A stretch of 64,000 bases of DNA from Shewanella abyssi (GTDB taxonomy: Bacteria > Pseudomonadota > Gammaproteobacteria > Enterobacterales > Shewanellaceae). Position numbers and translations under genes: made by a program. The notes under the pieces are model-generated. The model ran no database searches and was not told the origin of the DNA. It saw nothing but the letters and a program-made list of their open reading frames with translations. How positions within the stretch are numbered: position 1 is the first letter of the stretch; the number at the start of each line of letters is the position of its first letter. Below are positions 37,719 to 45,642 of the stretch, piece after piece. The stretch covers positions 124,001 to 188,000 of the forward strand of contig NZ_JAKIKR010000001.1 in NCBI RefSeq assembly GCF_023284025.1. The letters are read 5' to 3'.

Positions 37719-39314
37719 ATGAACAGTATGAAAACGATAACTAAAATACAATTACGAAACTTCAAAAAATATCGTGAATTTAATGTCAGCTTTGATCCGG
37801 AACTAAACTTACTGATAGGCGATAATGAAGCTGGCAAAAGCACTATTCTAACGGCTATTGAATTAGTGTTAAGTGGCAGTAAAAGTAAAGTTGAGACAAT
37901 TGGACTAGAAAGTTTTTTTAATACTAGCGTGATACAGGATTTTTTAGCTAGTGGAAAGAAGTTTGAAAATCTACCAGTTCTTATTATCGAACTGTACTTA
38001 AATGAGCAAGGCAACCCTTCTCTAAACGGTAAAAACAACCTGGATGGAGTTCCAGGTGATGGACTTAGATTGATCTGCGAACCTAACGAAGAGCTGAGCC
38101 ATGAAGTAGCTCAGGTGTTAGCTCAAGCCGAGGCCAATTTTCCTTTTGAATATTACTCAATAAGGTTTTCTACCTTTGCTGACGAGGCGTACACTGGCTA
38201 TCGTAAGTTTTTGAAACACTTGACACTCGATAGTTCCCAGATAAATAACGAATATGCGACTAGAGAGTATATTAAGACTGTTTATGAATCTCATGTAGAT
38301 CAACCACAAAGGATTGGATTGCAGAACGATTATCGCCAGCAAAAGGCAAACTTTAAAGAAAACAGCTTAAAACCGATTAATGACACTCTGGATAACTATC
38401 AATTTTCGGTTAAATCGGGCACAAAATCTAATCTTGAGACTGATTTAACAATTACTGAAGATGATGTTCCACTTGAAAATAAAGGTAAAGGGCGTCAGTG
38501 TTTTATCAAAACTGAATTTGCACTACAGCGAAGCAATCCAGACCAAGATCTAGATGTTCTCCTTTTAGAGGAACCTGAAAATCACCTCAGTCATACCAAT
38601 ATGAAAAAATTGGTAGATCGAATTTCTGAATCTGAAGCAAAGCAAATCTTCATTGCTACTCATAGCAGTTTGATCAGTACTAGGTTAGATCTTCGAAAAA
38701 CAGTTTTCCTGAATAGCAAATCGACAGACCCACTGTTGTTAAAAGACCTGCCTAATGATACCGCCAAGTTCTTTATGAAAGCCCCAGACAATAACGTTCT
38801 GGAGTTTGTAATGTCACCCAAGGTCATTCTGGTGGAAGGTGATGCTGAATACATGCTTATTGAGCAGCTTTACATAAACGTCACACAATCCACACCAGAA
38901 CGTGATGATGTACACATCATTTCGGTCGGTGGAACAAGCTTTAAGCGTTATCTTGATATTGCAAAATTATTAGGTATGAGAGTTGCGGTCATCAGAGACA
39001 ATGATGGTGATAAGGAAGTAAACTGTGTTGATAGTTTCATTGATTACACAGCCGATAATATGCAGGTATTTTGTGATGACGATGATACTAATTGGACTTT
39101 CGAAATATGTATACTGGCTTCAAATCCCAAACTTTGCGAAGAGCTATTTAGTAAAAAGTTAAGAAAGAAACCGAAAAAAGAAGAAAAAATTACACTCCCT
39201 GAGTACATGTTAAGTCATAAAGCTGACGTGGCTTTTGAACTGCTTGATAAGAAAGCCGAAGAATTACTTACACCTGATTACATTGCCAGAGCGTTCGCAT
39301 GGATAAACGAGTAA
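37719..39314 (+). CDS. OLD-family ATPase with TOPRIM nuclease domain (GajA-like)
   Basis: 531 residues. An ABC-type ATPase comes first: LRNFKKYREFNVSF, Walker A GDNEAGKST at 34-42, a signature-like NKGKGRQC segment near 265, and Walker B LLLEEPEN at 281-288. A TOPRIM domain follows with VEGDAE (Glu373) and the metal-binding RDNDGD at 426-431. This is the layout of class 2 OLD nucleases, including GajA of Gabija anti-phage systems (578 residues in the type example). It would cut DNA in the cytoplasm when nucleotide control is relieved. The downstream helicase gene overlaps it by 16 bases, as expected for that system. ATG 37728 is a possible later start. The gene appears more AT-rich than its flanks. 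Confidence 0.88.
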   Translation: MNSMKTITKIQLRNFKKYREFNVSFDPELNLLIGDNEAGKSTILTAIELVLSGSKSKVETIGLESFFNTSVIQDFLASGKKFENLPVLIIELYLNEQGNPSLNGKNNLDGVPGDGLRLICEPNEELSHEVAQVLAQAEANFPFEYYSIRFSTFADEAYTGYRKFLKHLTLDSSQINNEYATREYIKTVYESHVDQPQRIGLQNDYRQQKANFKENSLKPINDTLDNYQFSVKSGTKSNLETDLTITEDDVPLENKGKGRQCFIKTEFALQRSNPDQDLDVLLLEEPENHLSHTNMKKLVDRISESEAKQIFIATHSSLISTRLDLRKTVFLNSKSTDPLLLKDLPNDTAKFFMKAPDNNVLEFVMSPKVILVEGDAEYMLIEQLYINVTQSTPERDDVHIISVGGTSFKRYLDIAKLLGMRVAVIRDNDGDKEVNCVDSFIDYTADNMQVFCDDDDTNWTFEICILASNPKLCEELFSKKLRKKPKKEEKITLPEYMLSHKADVAFELLDKKAEELLTPDYIARAFAWINE

Positions 39315-40330
39315 TTTTCGCTGTAGCTGGTTCAGGTAAGACCAGCCATATCATTGATGGTTTAAATGAGGGGTCGCGTACCCTTATCATAACTTATACT
39401 GAAAACAATTTTAAAAGCCTAAAGAAGCGCATATCAGCCAAGTTTGGATACATCCCGAGCGGTATCAAAGTGTATACCTATTTCACTTTTATATATTCAT
39501 TCTGTTTCAAGCCAATTTTGGGTCATGATGTAAAAATCAAGGGCATAAACTGGGACATACCTCCTCAATTTACGCTCCGCCTAAAGAGAAATGATGAACG
39601 TTTCTATGTCGATAAAAATAAAAGGTTGTACCATAACCGTATTGCTAAAATGTTGGAACAGTTTGGAGTCATTGATGAACTTATATCAAGGGTGGAAAAG
39701 TACTTTGATAGTATTTGCATTGATGAAGTTCAAGATTTTGCCGGACATGATTTCAATCTGCTTCTTCAACTGGCAAGCGCGAGAGTGAACCAACTCTTGG
39801 TTGGGGATTACTACCAGCACACATTCGATACCAGTAGAGATGGTACAACTAATAAAACTTTGCATGACTGCTATGAAAAATATAAACAAAAGTTTATCAA
39901 ATCTGGTTTCACGATTGATACTGATACCCTTTCTCGTAGTTACCGCTGTAGTGCAAACACGTGTGAATTTGTCACTGATAACATTGGGATAAATATTCTT
40001 TCACACCGAAAAGATGCAACGAATGTAGAGTTTATCAAATGCAAAGAACGTGCTAATGAGCTTTTTACTTGTCCTGAGACAGTAAAGCTTTTTTATCAAG
40101 CAAGCTATAAATACAAGGGACTAACGGAAAATTGGGGAGCAACAAAAGGTGAAGATCACTATGGGCATGTTTGTGTGGTTTTGAATCAAAAGACCCTGAC
40201 TTATTTAAACCAAGGTAAGCTACACGAGTTACCATCACAGACGAAAAACAAACTTTATGTGGCGTGTACTAGAGCAAAGGGAAACCTTTATTTAGTTCCT
40301 GAACGTCACTTATTAGAGTTTAAACAGTGA
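39299..40330 (+). CDS. compact UvrD-like superfamily 1 helicase (GajB-like)
   Basis: 343 residues, much shorter than GajB (494 in the type system) or UvrD (about 720), yet with the main motifs: I AVAGSGKT at 8-15, II IDEVQDF at 141-147, III GDYYQHTFDTS, IV RSYRCS, a V-like TKGEDHYGHVCVVL, and VI ACTRAKGNLYLV at 322-333. The domain inserts 1B and 2B appear minimal or absent. In Gabija the helicase partner senses DNA ends or binds the GajA tetramer and boosts killing. Overlap with the OLD gene implies coupled translation. It could act as an ATPase sensor rather than a processive helicase. Confidence 0.85.
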   Translation: MDKRVIFAVAGSGKTSHIIDGLNEGSRTLIITYTENNFKSLKKRISAKFGYIPSGIKVYTYFTFIYSFCFKPILGHDVKIKGINWDIPPQFTLRLKRNDERFYVDKNKRLYHNRIAKMLEQFGVIDELISRVEKYFDSICIDEVQDFAGHDFNLLLQLASARVNQLLVGDYYQHTFDTSRDGTTNKTLHDCYEKYKQKFIKSGFTIDTDTLSRSYRCSANTCEFVTDNIGINILSHRKDATNVEFIKCKERANELFTCPETVKLFYQASYKYKGLTENWGATKGEDHYGHVCVVLNQKTLTYLNQGKLHELPSQTKNKLYVACTRAKGNLYLVPERHLLEFKQ

Positions 40331-40486
40331 TTAATAAGTTATCTGTTAACCAATTAACTTGGATGTGGCAGCGGCCAAGTCCAATACACGATTTGTGCTC
40401 TGCAAACAGCGCAATGCATAAATACTAAGACGTTAGGTTTCTCGGCGGTTCAACCGCATTTATATTTTGAATTTTTAGAGGTGCAT

Positions 40487-41062
40487 ATGGCGGGTGGAGC
40501 GTTCGGACATGACTACAAAATGGAATGGCTTGAAGATGAAAGACTCAGGCAAGACAACTCCACTACAAACTGGATTTATATTGGAGTTGATACAGAGCGC
40601 GAAGGTATGGCAAAAATTGGATTAACGACAGGCTCTCTTGGTACAAGGTCAAGTGGAACTCAGAACCCTTTCTATGCTCTTCTTTGCGCTTTCAAAATAA
40701 AAGAAGGTGTTAATCCTGATGGAGTCGCCATCATTGAAGATTCAGTAAAAACATTTCTGAGTAAATCATACAGGTGCATACCTCATAGAATTTCAGGCCG
40801 ACTTTCTGAATGGTTTTATGTTACTCCTACTGAGATGAGGGAGCGTGTTAACGATTTTTTATACGAAAATTTCAGTTGGGAAATGCACTGCTATCATTGC
40901 AATATTCGAGACATCGGTGTCATCTATTCGTGGGAAAACACTGAATTTCGTCAAGGCAGTTCACGTCCTCGATATCAAGTAAATGATTTAAGCTCTCCCC
41001 CAGTAGATCCAAATTGTTATATGCCCGGCGGATGCGGTGAAGATTGTGATTGTTGGGATTGA
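40487..41062 (+). CDS. GIY-YIG/T5orf172-type protein with Cys-rich tail
   Basis: 191 residues from ATG 40487, seven bases after AGAGG; GTG 40481 is in frame but overlaps that site. The N-terminal half resembles GIY-YIG nucleases of the T5orf172 or MUG113 kind: NWIYIGVDT at 29-36, KIGLTT at 43-48, Arg54 in GTRSSGTQNP, and Glu84 in AIIEDSVKTF as the likely catalytic acid. The C-terminus ends in a cluster of cysteines (177, 183, 187, 189) and an earlier CYHC pair (135, 138) that could bind zinc. It lies 156 bases after the helicase on the same strand, inside the same repeat-bounded segment, so it may be an added effector or an independent cargo gene. The family call is tentative. Confidence 0.65.
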   Translation: MAGGAFGHDYKMEWLEDERLRQDNSTTNWIYIGVDTEREGMAKIGLTTGSLGTRSSGTQNPFYALLCAFKIKEGVNPDGVAIIEDSVKTFLSKSYRCIPHRISGRLSEWFYVTPTEMRERVNDFLYENFSWEMHCYHCNIRDIGVIYSWENTEFRQGSSRPRYQVNDLSSPPVDPNCYMPGGCGEDCDCWD

Positions 41063-41068
41063 TCGTTT

Positions 41069-41100
41069 AAACAAGTGGGGTCAGAAACAAGTGGGGTCAG
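41069..41100 (+). repeat. duplicated 16-base motif, RAYT/REP-like end
   Basis: AAACAAGTGGGGTCAG occurs twice back to back (41069-41084 and 41085-41100), followed by TGTAAACTTTATTATCC. The phrase GTGGGGTCAG with GTAAACTTT is familiar from ends of REP-associated tyrosine transposase units in gammaproteobacteria. No transposase gene is next to it, so this would be a remnant. Confidence 0.5.
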
Positions 41101-41627
41101 TGTAAACTTTATTATCCTCCCTTAATCTGGCAGTCAGCAAATTTCTAGTTCCCCCCAAAACTTGCGCTGTTGGTGCCTGTCAGGTTGTCATACATTCCCT
41201 AATGTAAATAGTTACTTTAAGAGCTTTAACTCTAACAAGATTTTGTCCAAAAGCGTGTCAGACGCTACATTGAACTTGCTGACAGAGCATGTGCTGTGGG
41301 GCGTGCAAGCTTCTAAATCACGGATGATTTAGCAGAGCCTACATGGACGTACTTGTGGCGGCTTGCTAAGACACAGGGCGCATGGTCTGCAATTTCAATA
41401 TGGCCTGATAATTTCAGACTTAAAGGCACTGGATCCCGGCCCAGAAGCTTCACTCGGCAATTGCGCCCTGCATTGCTCTGCCTCCTGAATCTGACCTACA
41501 CGGACGTAGGAAATGCCATTGTTGTTGGAACTATCAACAGCTATTCAGTCGCTCGTTTCTGTCCAAAAACGAGTTGAGCAATACTCAAACTTTACTGTCT
41601 TCCGACAACGGCTATGACTACAACAAT
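41101..41627. other. non-coding stretch between the GIY-YIG gene and sodB
   Basis: No real gene. A 74-codon frame at 41353-41577 lies inside repeat sequence and is taken as chance. The stretch contains the right copy of the dispersed repeat and further intergenic-repeat-like DNA, including a CCTACACGGACGTAGG palindrome at about 41495. Confidence 0.5.
41262..41450 (-). repeat. right copy of the roughly 190-base dispersed repeat, inverted
   Basis: Read on the minus strand it aligns with 37271-37465 through GTGTCTT, GCAAGCCGCC, GCTCTGCTAAATCATCC, GATTTAGAAGCTTGCACGCC and AGCAAGTTCA in the same order. The two copies face each other about 3.8 kb apart and enclose the OLD, helicase and GIY-YIG genes. 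Confidence 0.75.
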
Positions 41628-41693
41628 GGCTAAAAAATAGCTAAAAAATAGCTAAAAAATAGCTAAAAAATAGCTATAAAATAGCTATAAAAA
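41628..41693. repeat. six tandem 11-base repeats
   Basis: Six head-to-tail units of AGCTAAAAAAT; the last two have drifted to AGCTATAAAA. The array abuts the terminator of the leftward sodB gene. Copy number is likely to vary between strains. Confidence 0.85.
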
Positions 41694-41722
41694 AATCCGA
41701 GCTCTATCAGAGTTCGGATTTT
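41694..41722 (-). terminator. intrinsic terminator of sodB
   Basis: Twelve-base arms (AATCCGAGCTCT with AGAGTTCGGATT, one G-T pair) around a three-base loop. Read leftward, the stem is followed by a T tract, which suits sodB transcription; it could also stop rightward transcripts. Confidence 0.85.
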
Positions 41723-41769
41723 GTATTCATGTTCTTTTTCAACTTATAGCGTTGAAAGAGGCTTGGAGA

Positions 41770-42354
41770 TTAACCAGCGAAATTTGCGTTAACAAAATCC
41801 CAGTTAATTAGCTGCCAGAAGTGAGCCATGTAGTCAGGACGAACATTGCGGTAATCGATATAGTAAGCATGCTCCCAAACATCAACTGTCATGATCGGTG
41901 TAACAGAATCATCAGTGAGTGGTGTCGCTGCATTGCTAGTATTAACGATTGCCACGGTACCATCAGCTTTTTTCACTAACCAAGTCCAAGCGCTACCGAA
42001 GTTGTTAACGGCAGAATCTGTAAACTGTGCTTTAAATGCGTCAAACGAACCAAAAGCTGCAATGATTGCGTCAGCTACTGGTCCCGTTGCTTCGCCGCCG
42101 CCATTTGGTGATAGGCAGTTCCAGTAAAAAGTGTGGTTCCAGATTTGAGCTGCGTTGTTGAAGATACCACCAGTAGAGGTCTTGATGATCTCTTCTAGGC
42201 TCTTCTCTGCAAGGTCAGTTCCATCAACTAGGCCGTTAAGCTTTACAACGTAAGTGTTGTGATGCTTACCGTAATGGTAGTTAATTGTCTCTTCTGAGAT
42301 ATGTGGCTCAAGGGCGTTTTTTGCGTAAGGTAATGCGGGTAATTCGAAAGCCAT
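41770..42354 (-). CDS. sodB: iron superoxide dismutase
   Basis: 194 residues. It begins MAFELPALPYAKNALEPHIS and has metal ligands in YHYGKHHNTYV, IWNHTFYWNC and the signature DVWEHAYYIDYRN. The NHTFYW and GSAWTWLV segments favour iron over manganese. It converts superoxide to peroxide and oxygen in the cytoplasm. GGAGA precedes the ATG. A good terminator lies downstream; the gene is monocistronic and divergent from grxD. Confidence 0.96.
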   Translation of the reverse strand: MAFELPALPYAKNALEPHISEETINYHYGKHHNTYVVKLNGLVDGTDLAEKSLEEIIKTSTGGIFNNAAQIWNHTFYWNCLSPNGGGEATGPVADAIIAAFGSFDAFKAQFTDSAVNNFGSAWTWLVKKADGTVAIVNTSNAATPLTDDSVTPIMTVDVWEHAYYIDYRNVRPDYMAHFWQLINWDFVNANFAG

Positions 42355-42579
42355 TAGTTTTCTCCGTTAACTCTTGATTGTTGTTTTATGCGTTCTTGCT
42401 CACTTTGGGACATTTTACCTAATAAACTTGTGAAGTGTATCATTGTTTATTCGAAATGGTCGATTACCTCAATCGATTAAATCTATTAGCAAGTATCCTT
42501 ACTAAAAGTAGGTTTTTGTTCTGCACTATACTGGCGTACAATAACCCTATTGCAATGTTGTATAACTCAGGAATTTAAA

Positions 42580-42936
42580 ATGGAAACAATGGAAACAGTT
42601 GAAAAAATCAAGCAGCAAATAGCCGAAAACCCAATTATCGTTTACATGAAAGGCTCACCAAAGTTACCTAGCTGTGGTTTTTCTTCTCAAGTCGCGCAGA
42701 TCATGATTAATTGTGAAGCGCAATTTGCTTTCGTTGATATTCTTCTGCACCCAGATATTCGTAGCGAACTTCCTAAATATGCTAACTGGCCAACTTTCCC
42801 ACAATTGTGGATCGAAGGCGAACTCATCGGTGGCTGCGATATTCTTACTGAAATGTTCCAAAAGGGTGAGTTACAGACCCTTATCAAGGAAACGGCTGCA
42901 AAATATAAAACGGAAGATGAGCAAGCAAGTAGCTAA
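42580..42936 (+). CDS. grxD: monothiol glutaredoxin Grx4
   Basis: 118 residues from ATG 42580 (CAGGA just upstream). A longer TTG-initiated frame from 42550 adds ten unlikely residues. The monothiol active site CGFS is at 32-35 after VYMKGSPKLPS, and the glutathione-binding WPTFPQLWI and GGCDI segments are intact. Grx4 carries [2Fe-2S] clusters with BolA partners and delivers iron-sulfur clusters. It is followed by a strong terminator and divergent from sodB. Confidence 0.95.
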   Translation: METMETVEKIKQQIAENPIIVYMKGSPKLPSCGFSSQVAQIMINCEAQFAFVDILLHPDIRSELPKYANWPTFPQLWIEGELIGGCDILTEMFQKGELQTLIKETAAKYKTEDEQASS

Positions 42937-42953
42937 TCTTTGGTTTTTTAAAG

Positions 42954-42991
42954 AAAAGCCCTGAATATCTTAGATATTCAGGGCTTTTTTT
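42954..42991 (+). terminator. intrinsic terminator between grxD and uraA
   Basis: A nearly continuous 13-pair stem (GCCCTGAATATCT at 42958-42970 with its complement at 42972-42984), flanked by A-rich and T-rich tracts, so it can serve both converging genes. Confidence 0.9.
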
Positions 42992-43029
42992 ATGGATGTT
43001 TGTATTAGGAATAATACAATGCAAACGAG

Positions 43030-44283
43030 TTAAATTTGGTCAAGATCTTCACTGACGATTTTACTATGTGCAGCAGCATTATCTGGCAGTACAAGATTCA
43101 TTAATATCGCGACAATACCGCACAAGCTAATCCCGGTAAGGCTAAATGAGCCGATACCAAACGCCATGCCGCCAATACCAAATACTAAGGTTACACCAAC
43201 GATACTCAAGTTACGTGGTTCGTTCATATCAACGTGATTCTTGATCAACGAGTTAAGGCCGACCGCAGCGATTGAGCCGAATAGTAAACACATGATCCCG
43301 CCCATAACAGGCACGGGGATAGTTTGCATCAACGCGCCCAATTTACCGACAAAGGCCAGAGTAATGGCAGTAATGGCCGTCCAGGTCATGATCACTGGGT
43401 TAAATGCTTTAGTCAGTGTCACCGCCCCCGTTACTTCCGAATAGGTGGTGTTAGGTGGGCCGCCGAATGCAGATGAGGCTATGGTCGCAAAACCATCGCC
43501 GGCGAGCGTTCTGTGTAGGCCTGGTTTCTTGATGAAATCTTTTCCTGTGACGTTTGATATTGCCAGAATATCACCAATGTGTTCAACCGCTGGTGCAATC
43601 GCTACCGGGATCATAAAGAGAATGGCGTGCCAATTAAACTCTGGCGCGACAAAGTTAGGCAGCGCAATCCAACTAGCGTTGGCGACCGCAGAGAAATCCA
43701 CGATACCAAATGCCAAACTGAGGCCATAGCCGACGGAAATACCGGCCAAAATAGGCATTAGTTTGAGCATGCCTTTAGCAAAGATTGCAACCGCTATGGT
43801 GGTGAATAAAGAGGCTAACGAGATGATGAGCGCAGTATTTTGTTCTACGAGTACCAGACTGCCATCACCGCTTTTACCGATTGCCATATTGACTGCAACT
43901 GGCGCCAAGCCTAATCCAATAACGATAATTACCGGGCCGACAACGACCGGAGGTAACAAGCGTTTAATAAAACCTGGACCTCTTACTTTAACGACGCTAG
44001 CTAATAAAACGTACACTATGCCGGCGGCCATGAGCCCGCCCATGGTCGATGGGATCCCCCACGTTTGTACGCCATACATAATAGGCGCGATAAAGGCGAA
44101 AGAGGAGGCAAGGAAAATCGGTATTTGACGTTTGGTGATCAACTGAAAGATTAGGGTGCCTATTCCAGCAGTAAATAATGCAACATTGGTATCTAAGCCT
44201 GTTAATAAAGGCATCAATACGAGTGCACCAAAGGCAACAAACAACATTTGTGCCCCCTGTAAAGGCAGTGTAAGGTTTTTCAT
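43030..44283 (-). CDS. uraA: UraA uracil permease (NCS2 family)
   Basis: 417 residues with about 14 hydrophobic segments. The NCS2 signatures are PAVEHIGDILAISN and GDGFATIASSAFGGPPNTTYSEVTG. It is a proton-coupled importer of uracil in the inner membrane. It is not next to upp in this window. Closely related xanthine or adenine permeases share the fold; the short length and the GGPPNTTYSE loop fit UraA best. Confidence 0.88.
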   Translation of the reverse strand: MKNLTLPLQGAQMLFVAFGALVLMPLLTGLDTNVALFTAGIGTLIFQLITKRQIPIFLASSFAFIAPIMYGVQTWGIPSTMGGLMAAGIVYVLLASVVKVRGPGFIKRLLPPVVVGPVIIVIGLGLAPVAVNMAIGKSGDGSLVLVEQNTALIISLASLFTTIAVAIFAKGMLKLMPILAGISVGYGLSLAFGIVDFSAVANASWIALPNFVAPEFNWHAILFMIPVAIAPAVEHIGDILAISNVTGKDFIKKPGLHRTLAGDGFATIASSAFGGPPNTTYSEVTGAVTLTKAFNPVIMTWTAITAITLAFVGKLGALMQTIPVPVMGGIMCLLFGSIAAVGLNSLIKNHVDMNEPRNLSIVGVTLVFGIGGMAFGIGSFSLTGISLCGIVAILMNLVLPDNAAAHSKIVSEDLDQI

Positions 44284-44457
44284 TATTATTCTCTTATTTT
44301 AAATAAACTTAGTAATCATATCTTTATGCAACAAAATATAAAGCGATTTTGTTCAAACTACTGGGATCTTATTGCATTAAGGCCTTGTTTATAAAAATTC
44401 CTAATTCTGACTACTGTGGTACAATTTGCTTAATTGTGTCGTTTTTGAAGCCTAAAT

Positions 44458-45570
44458 ATGCCGAGATCTATTTGTCGTTACTTGATGATATTTGCGCTAT
44501 TCGTGAGTATTCCTCCTCTTGCTACTGCCGCCGAGGTTAATAAGCTTGATGAAAGCTTAGTGGCTGTAGAATCGAGAGCCAATAACTTGAGAAGCCAGGC
44601 AATTAAACAGGCTTTTAAGGAAGTTGTTCTTAAAAATACGGGCACTCAAAGTGCTTTAACACATCCGGATGTTGTCAAGCAGCTCGCTAAAGCTAGTTCA
44701 CTGATGACCCAATATGGTTATCAAGAGTTAAACGGTGATCTATTTATCCAAGTAAACTTCGACCACAAACGAGTGATTAGCCTATTACGTCAAGCAGGTT
44801 TGCCTATTTGGGGCAAGCAACGTCCATTAACTTTGGTGTGGCTTGTTGAAGATGTAGAGAACGAGAAGAGTATCTTAAGTGATGCCTCTTTGTCGTCTAC
44901 TCGCGATGCGTTTAATACACAGTCGGCTAATCGTGGTGTGCCGTTAGTGTTTCCTCTAATGGATCTCGATGATGCTATGCAGGTTGGTGTTAACGATATA
45001 CGGGGCCAGTTCACTGATAATGTTGCCAATGCCTCGTTAAGGTATCAATCAAACTACTTCATTATGGCGACTATAGAGCCGCAAGGGTCTGTATTTCGTT
45101 ATCAGATGGCACTTTACCCAAGAGAGCGTGCCGATGATGTCAGTCAATTAACCCCCTCAATTAAAACGAATGGCGAAGTCGTGACTGTAGAGCAGGCTGT
45201 CACTGCGATAACCGCGGCAGCGAGTGAATATTATGTGGGTCAATATGCTATCGCAGATTCAGGTGAGAAACTGACCACTAAAATAGCATTTACCGATGTT
45301 AGCCAAATGAAACAACTGGTTGAAATAGAAAAGTATCTAAATCAGCTTAGCGCCATCAAAACGGTAAATGTTGCTCGCATTGAAGGTATGACGGTTGAGT
45401 TTAACCTGGCACTTTTTGGTAATGAAGATGATCTACATCGTTTGATGAAGCTTGATCCGCGGATTGAAGGCATAAAGAGTATTGCTGCGGATGACGTGGA
45501 ATATGCAGGCTTTGAAACAATGATCAAGGTCGAGAAACAGACACAGATCTACTATTGGAAAGGTCAATAG
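44458..45570 (+). CDS. DUF2066 periplasmic protein
   Basis: 370 residues with a signal peptide ending near ATAAEV (about 1-25). The body matches DUF2066 in pattern (RSQAIKQAFKEVVLKNTG...RQAGLPIWGKQRPLTLVWLVED). These proteins often sit just before hda in gammaproteobacteria, as here (54 bases upstream). The function is not known. Mature parts show no catalytic motif. Confidence 0.82.
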   Translation: MPRSICRYLMIFALFVSIPPLATAAEVNKLDESLVAVESRANNLRSQAIKQAFKEVVLKNTGTQSALTHPDVVKQLAKASSLMTQYGYQELNGDLFIQVNFDHKRVISLLRQAGLPIWGKQRPLTLVWLVEDVENEKSILSDASLSSTRDAFNTQSANRGVPLVFPLMDLDDAMQVGVNDIRGQFTDNVANASLRYQSNYFIMATIEPQGSVFRYQMALYPRERADDVSQLTPSIKTNGEVVTVEQAVTAITAAASEYYVGQYAIADSGEKLTTKIAFTDVSQMKQLVEIEKYLNQLSAIKTVNVARIEGMTVEFNLALFGNEDDLHRLMKLDPRIEGIKSIAADDVEYAGFETMIKVEKQTQIYYWKGQ

Positions 45571-45642
45571 CTCCCAATTTGTAGGTGCCCGTGGTAACAT
45601 GTGCACCTAAATTGAAATACTGCGTTGTCGAGATACTCCCGA

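Noticed and set aside
37719..39314. PARIS or a plain class 1 OLD system
   Set aside because: The TOPRIM motifs are in the same chain as the ATPase and a UvrD-type gene follows, which fits class 2 OLD/Gabija better than an AAA plus DUF4435 pair.
41353..41577. 74-codon plus-strand frame
   Set aside because: It runs through dispersed repeat sequence and has no ribosome binding site.
41628..41693. tandem units considered as a CRISPR array
   Set aside because: The 11-base units are contiguous with no spacers and no cas genes are nearby.
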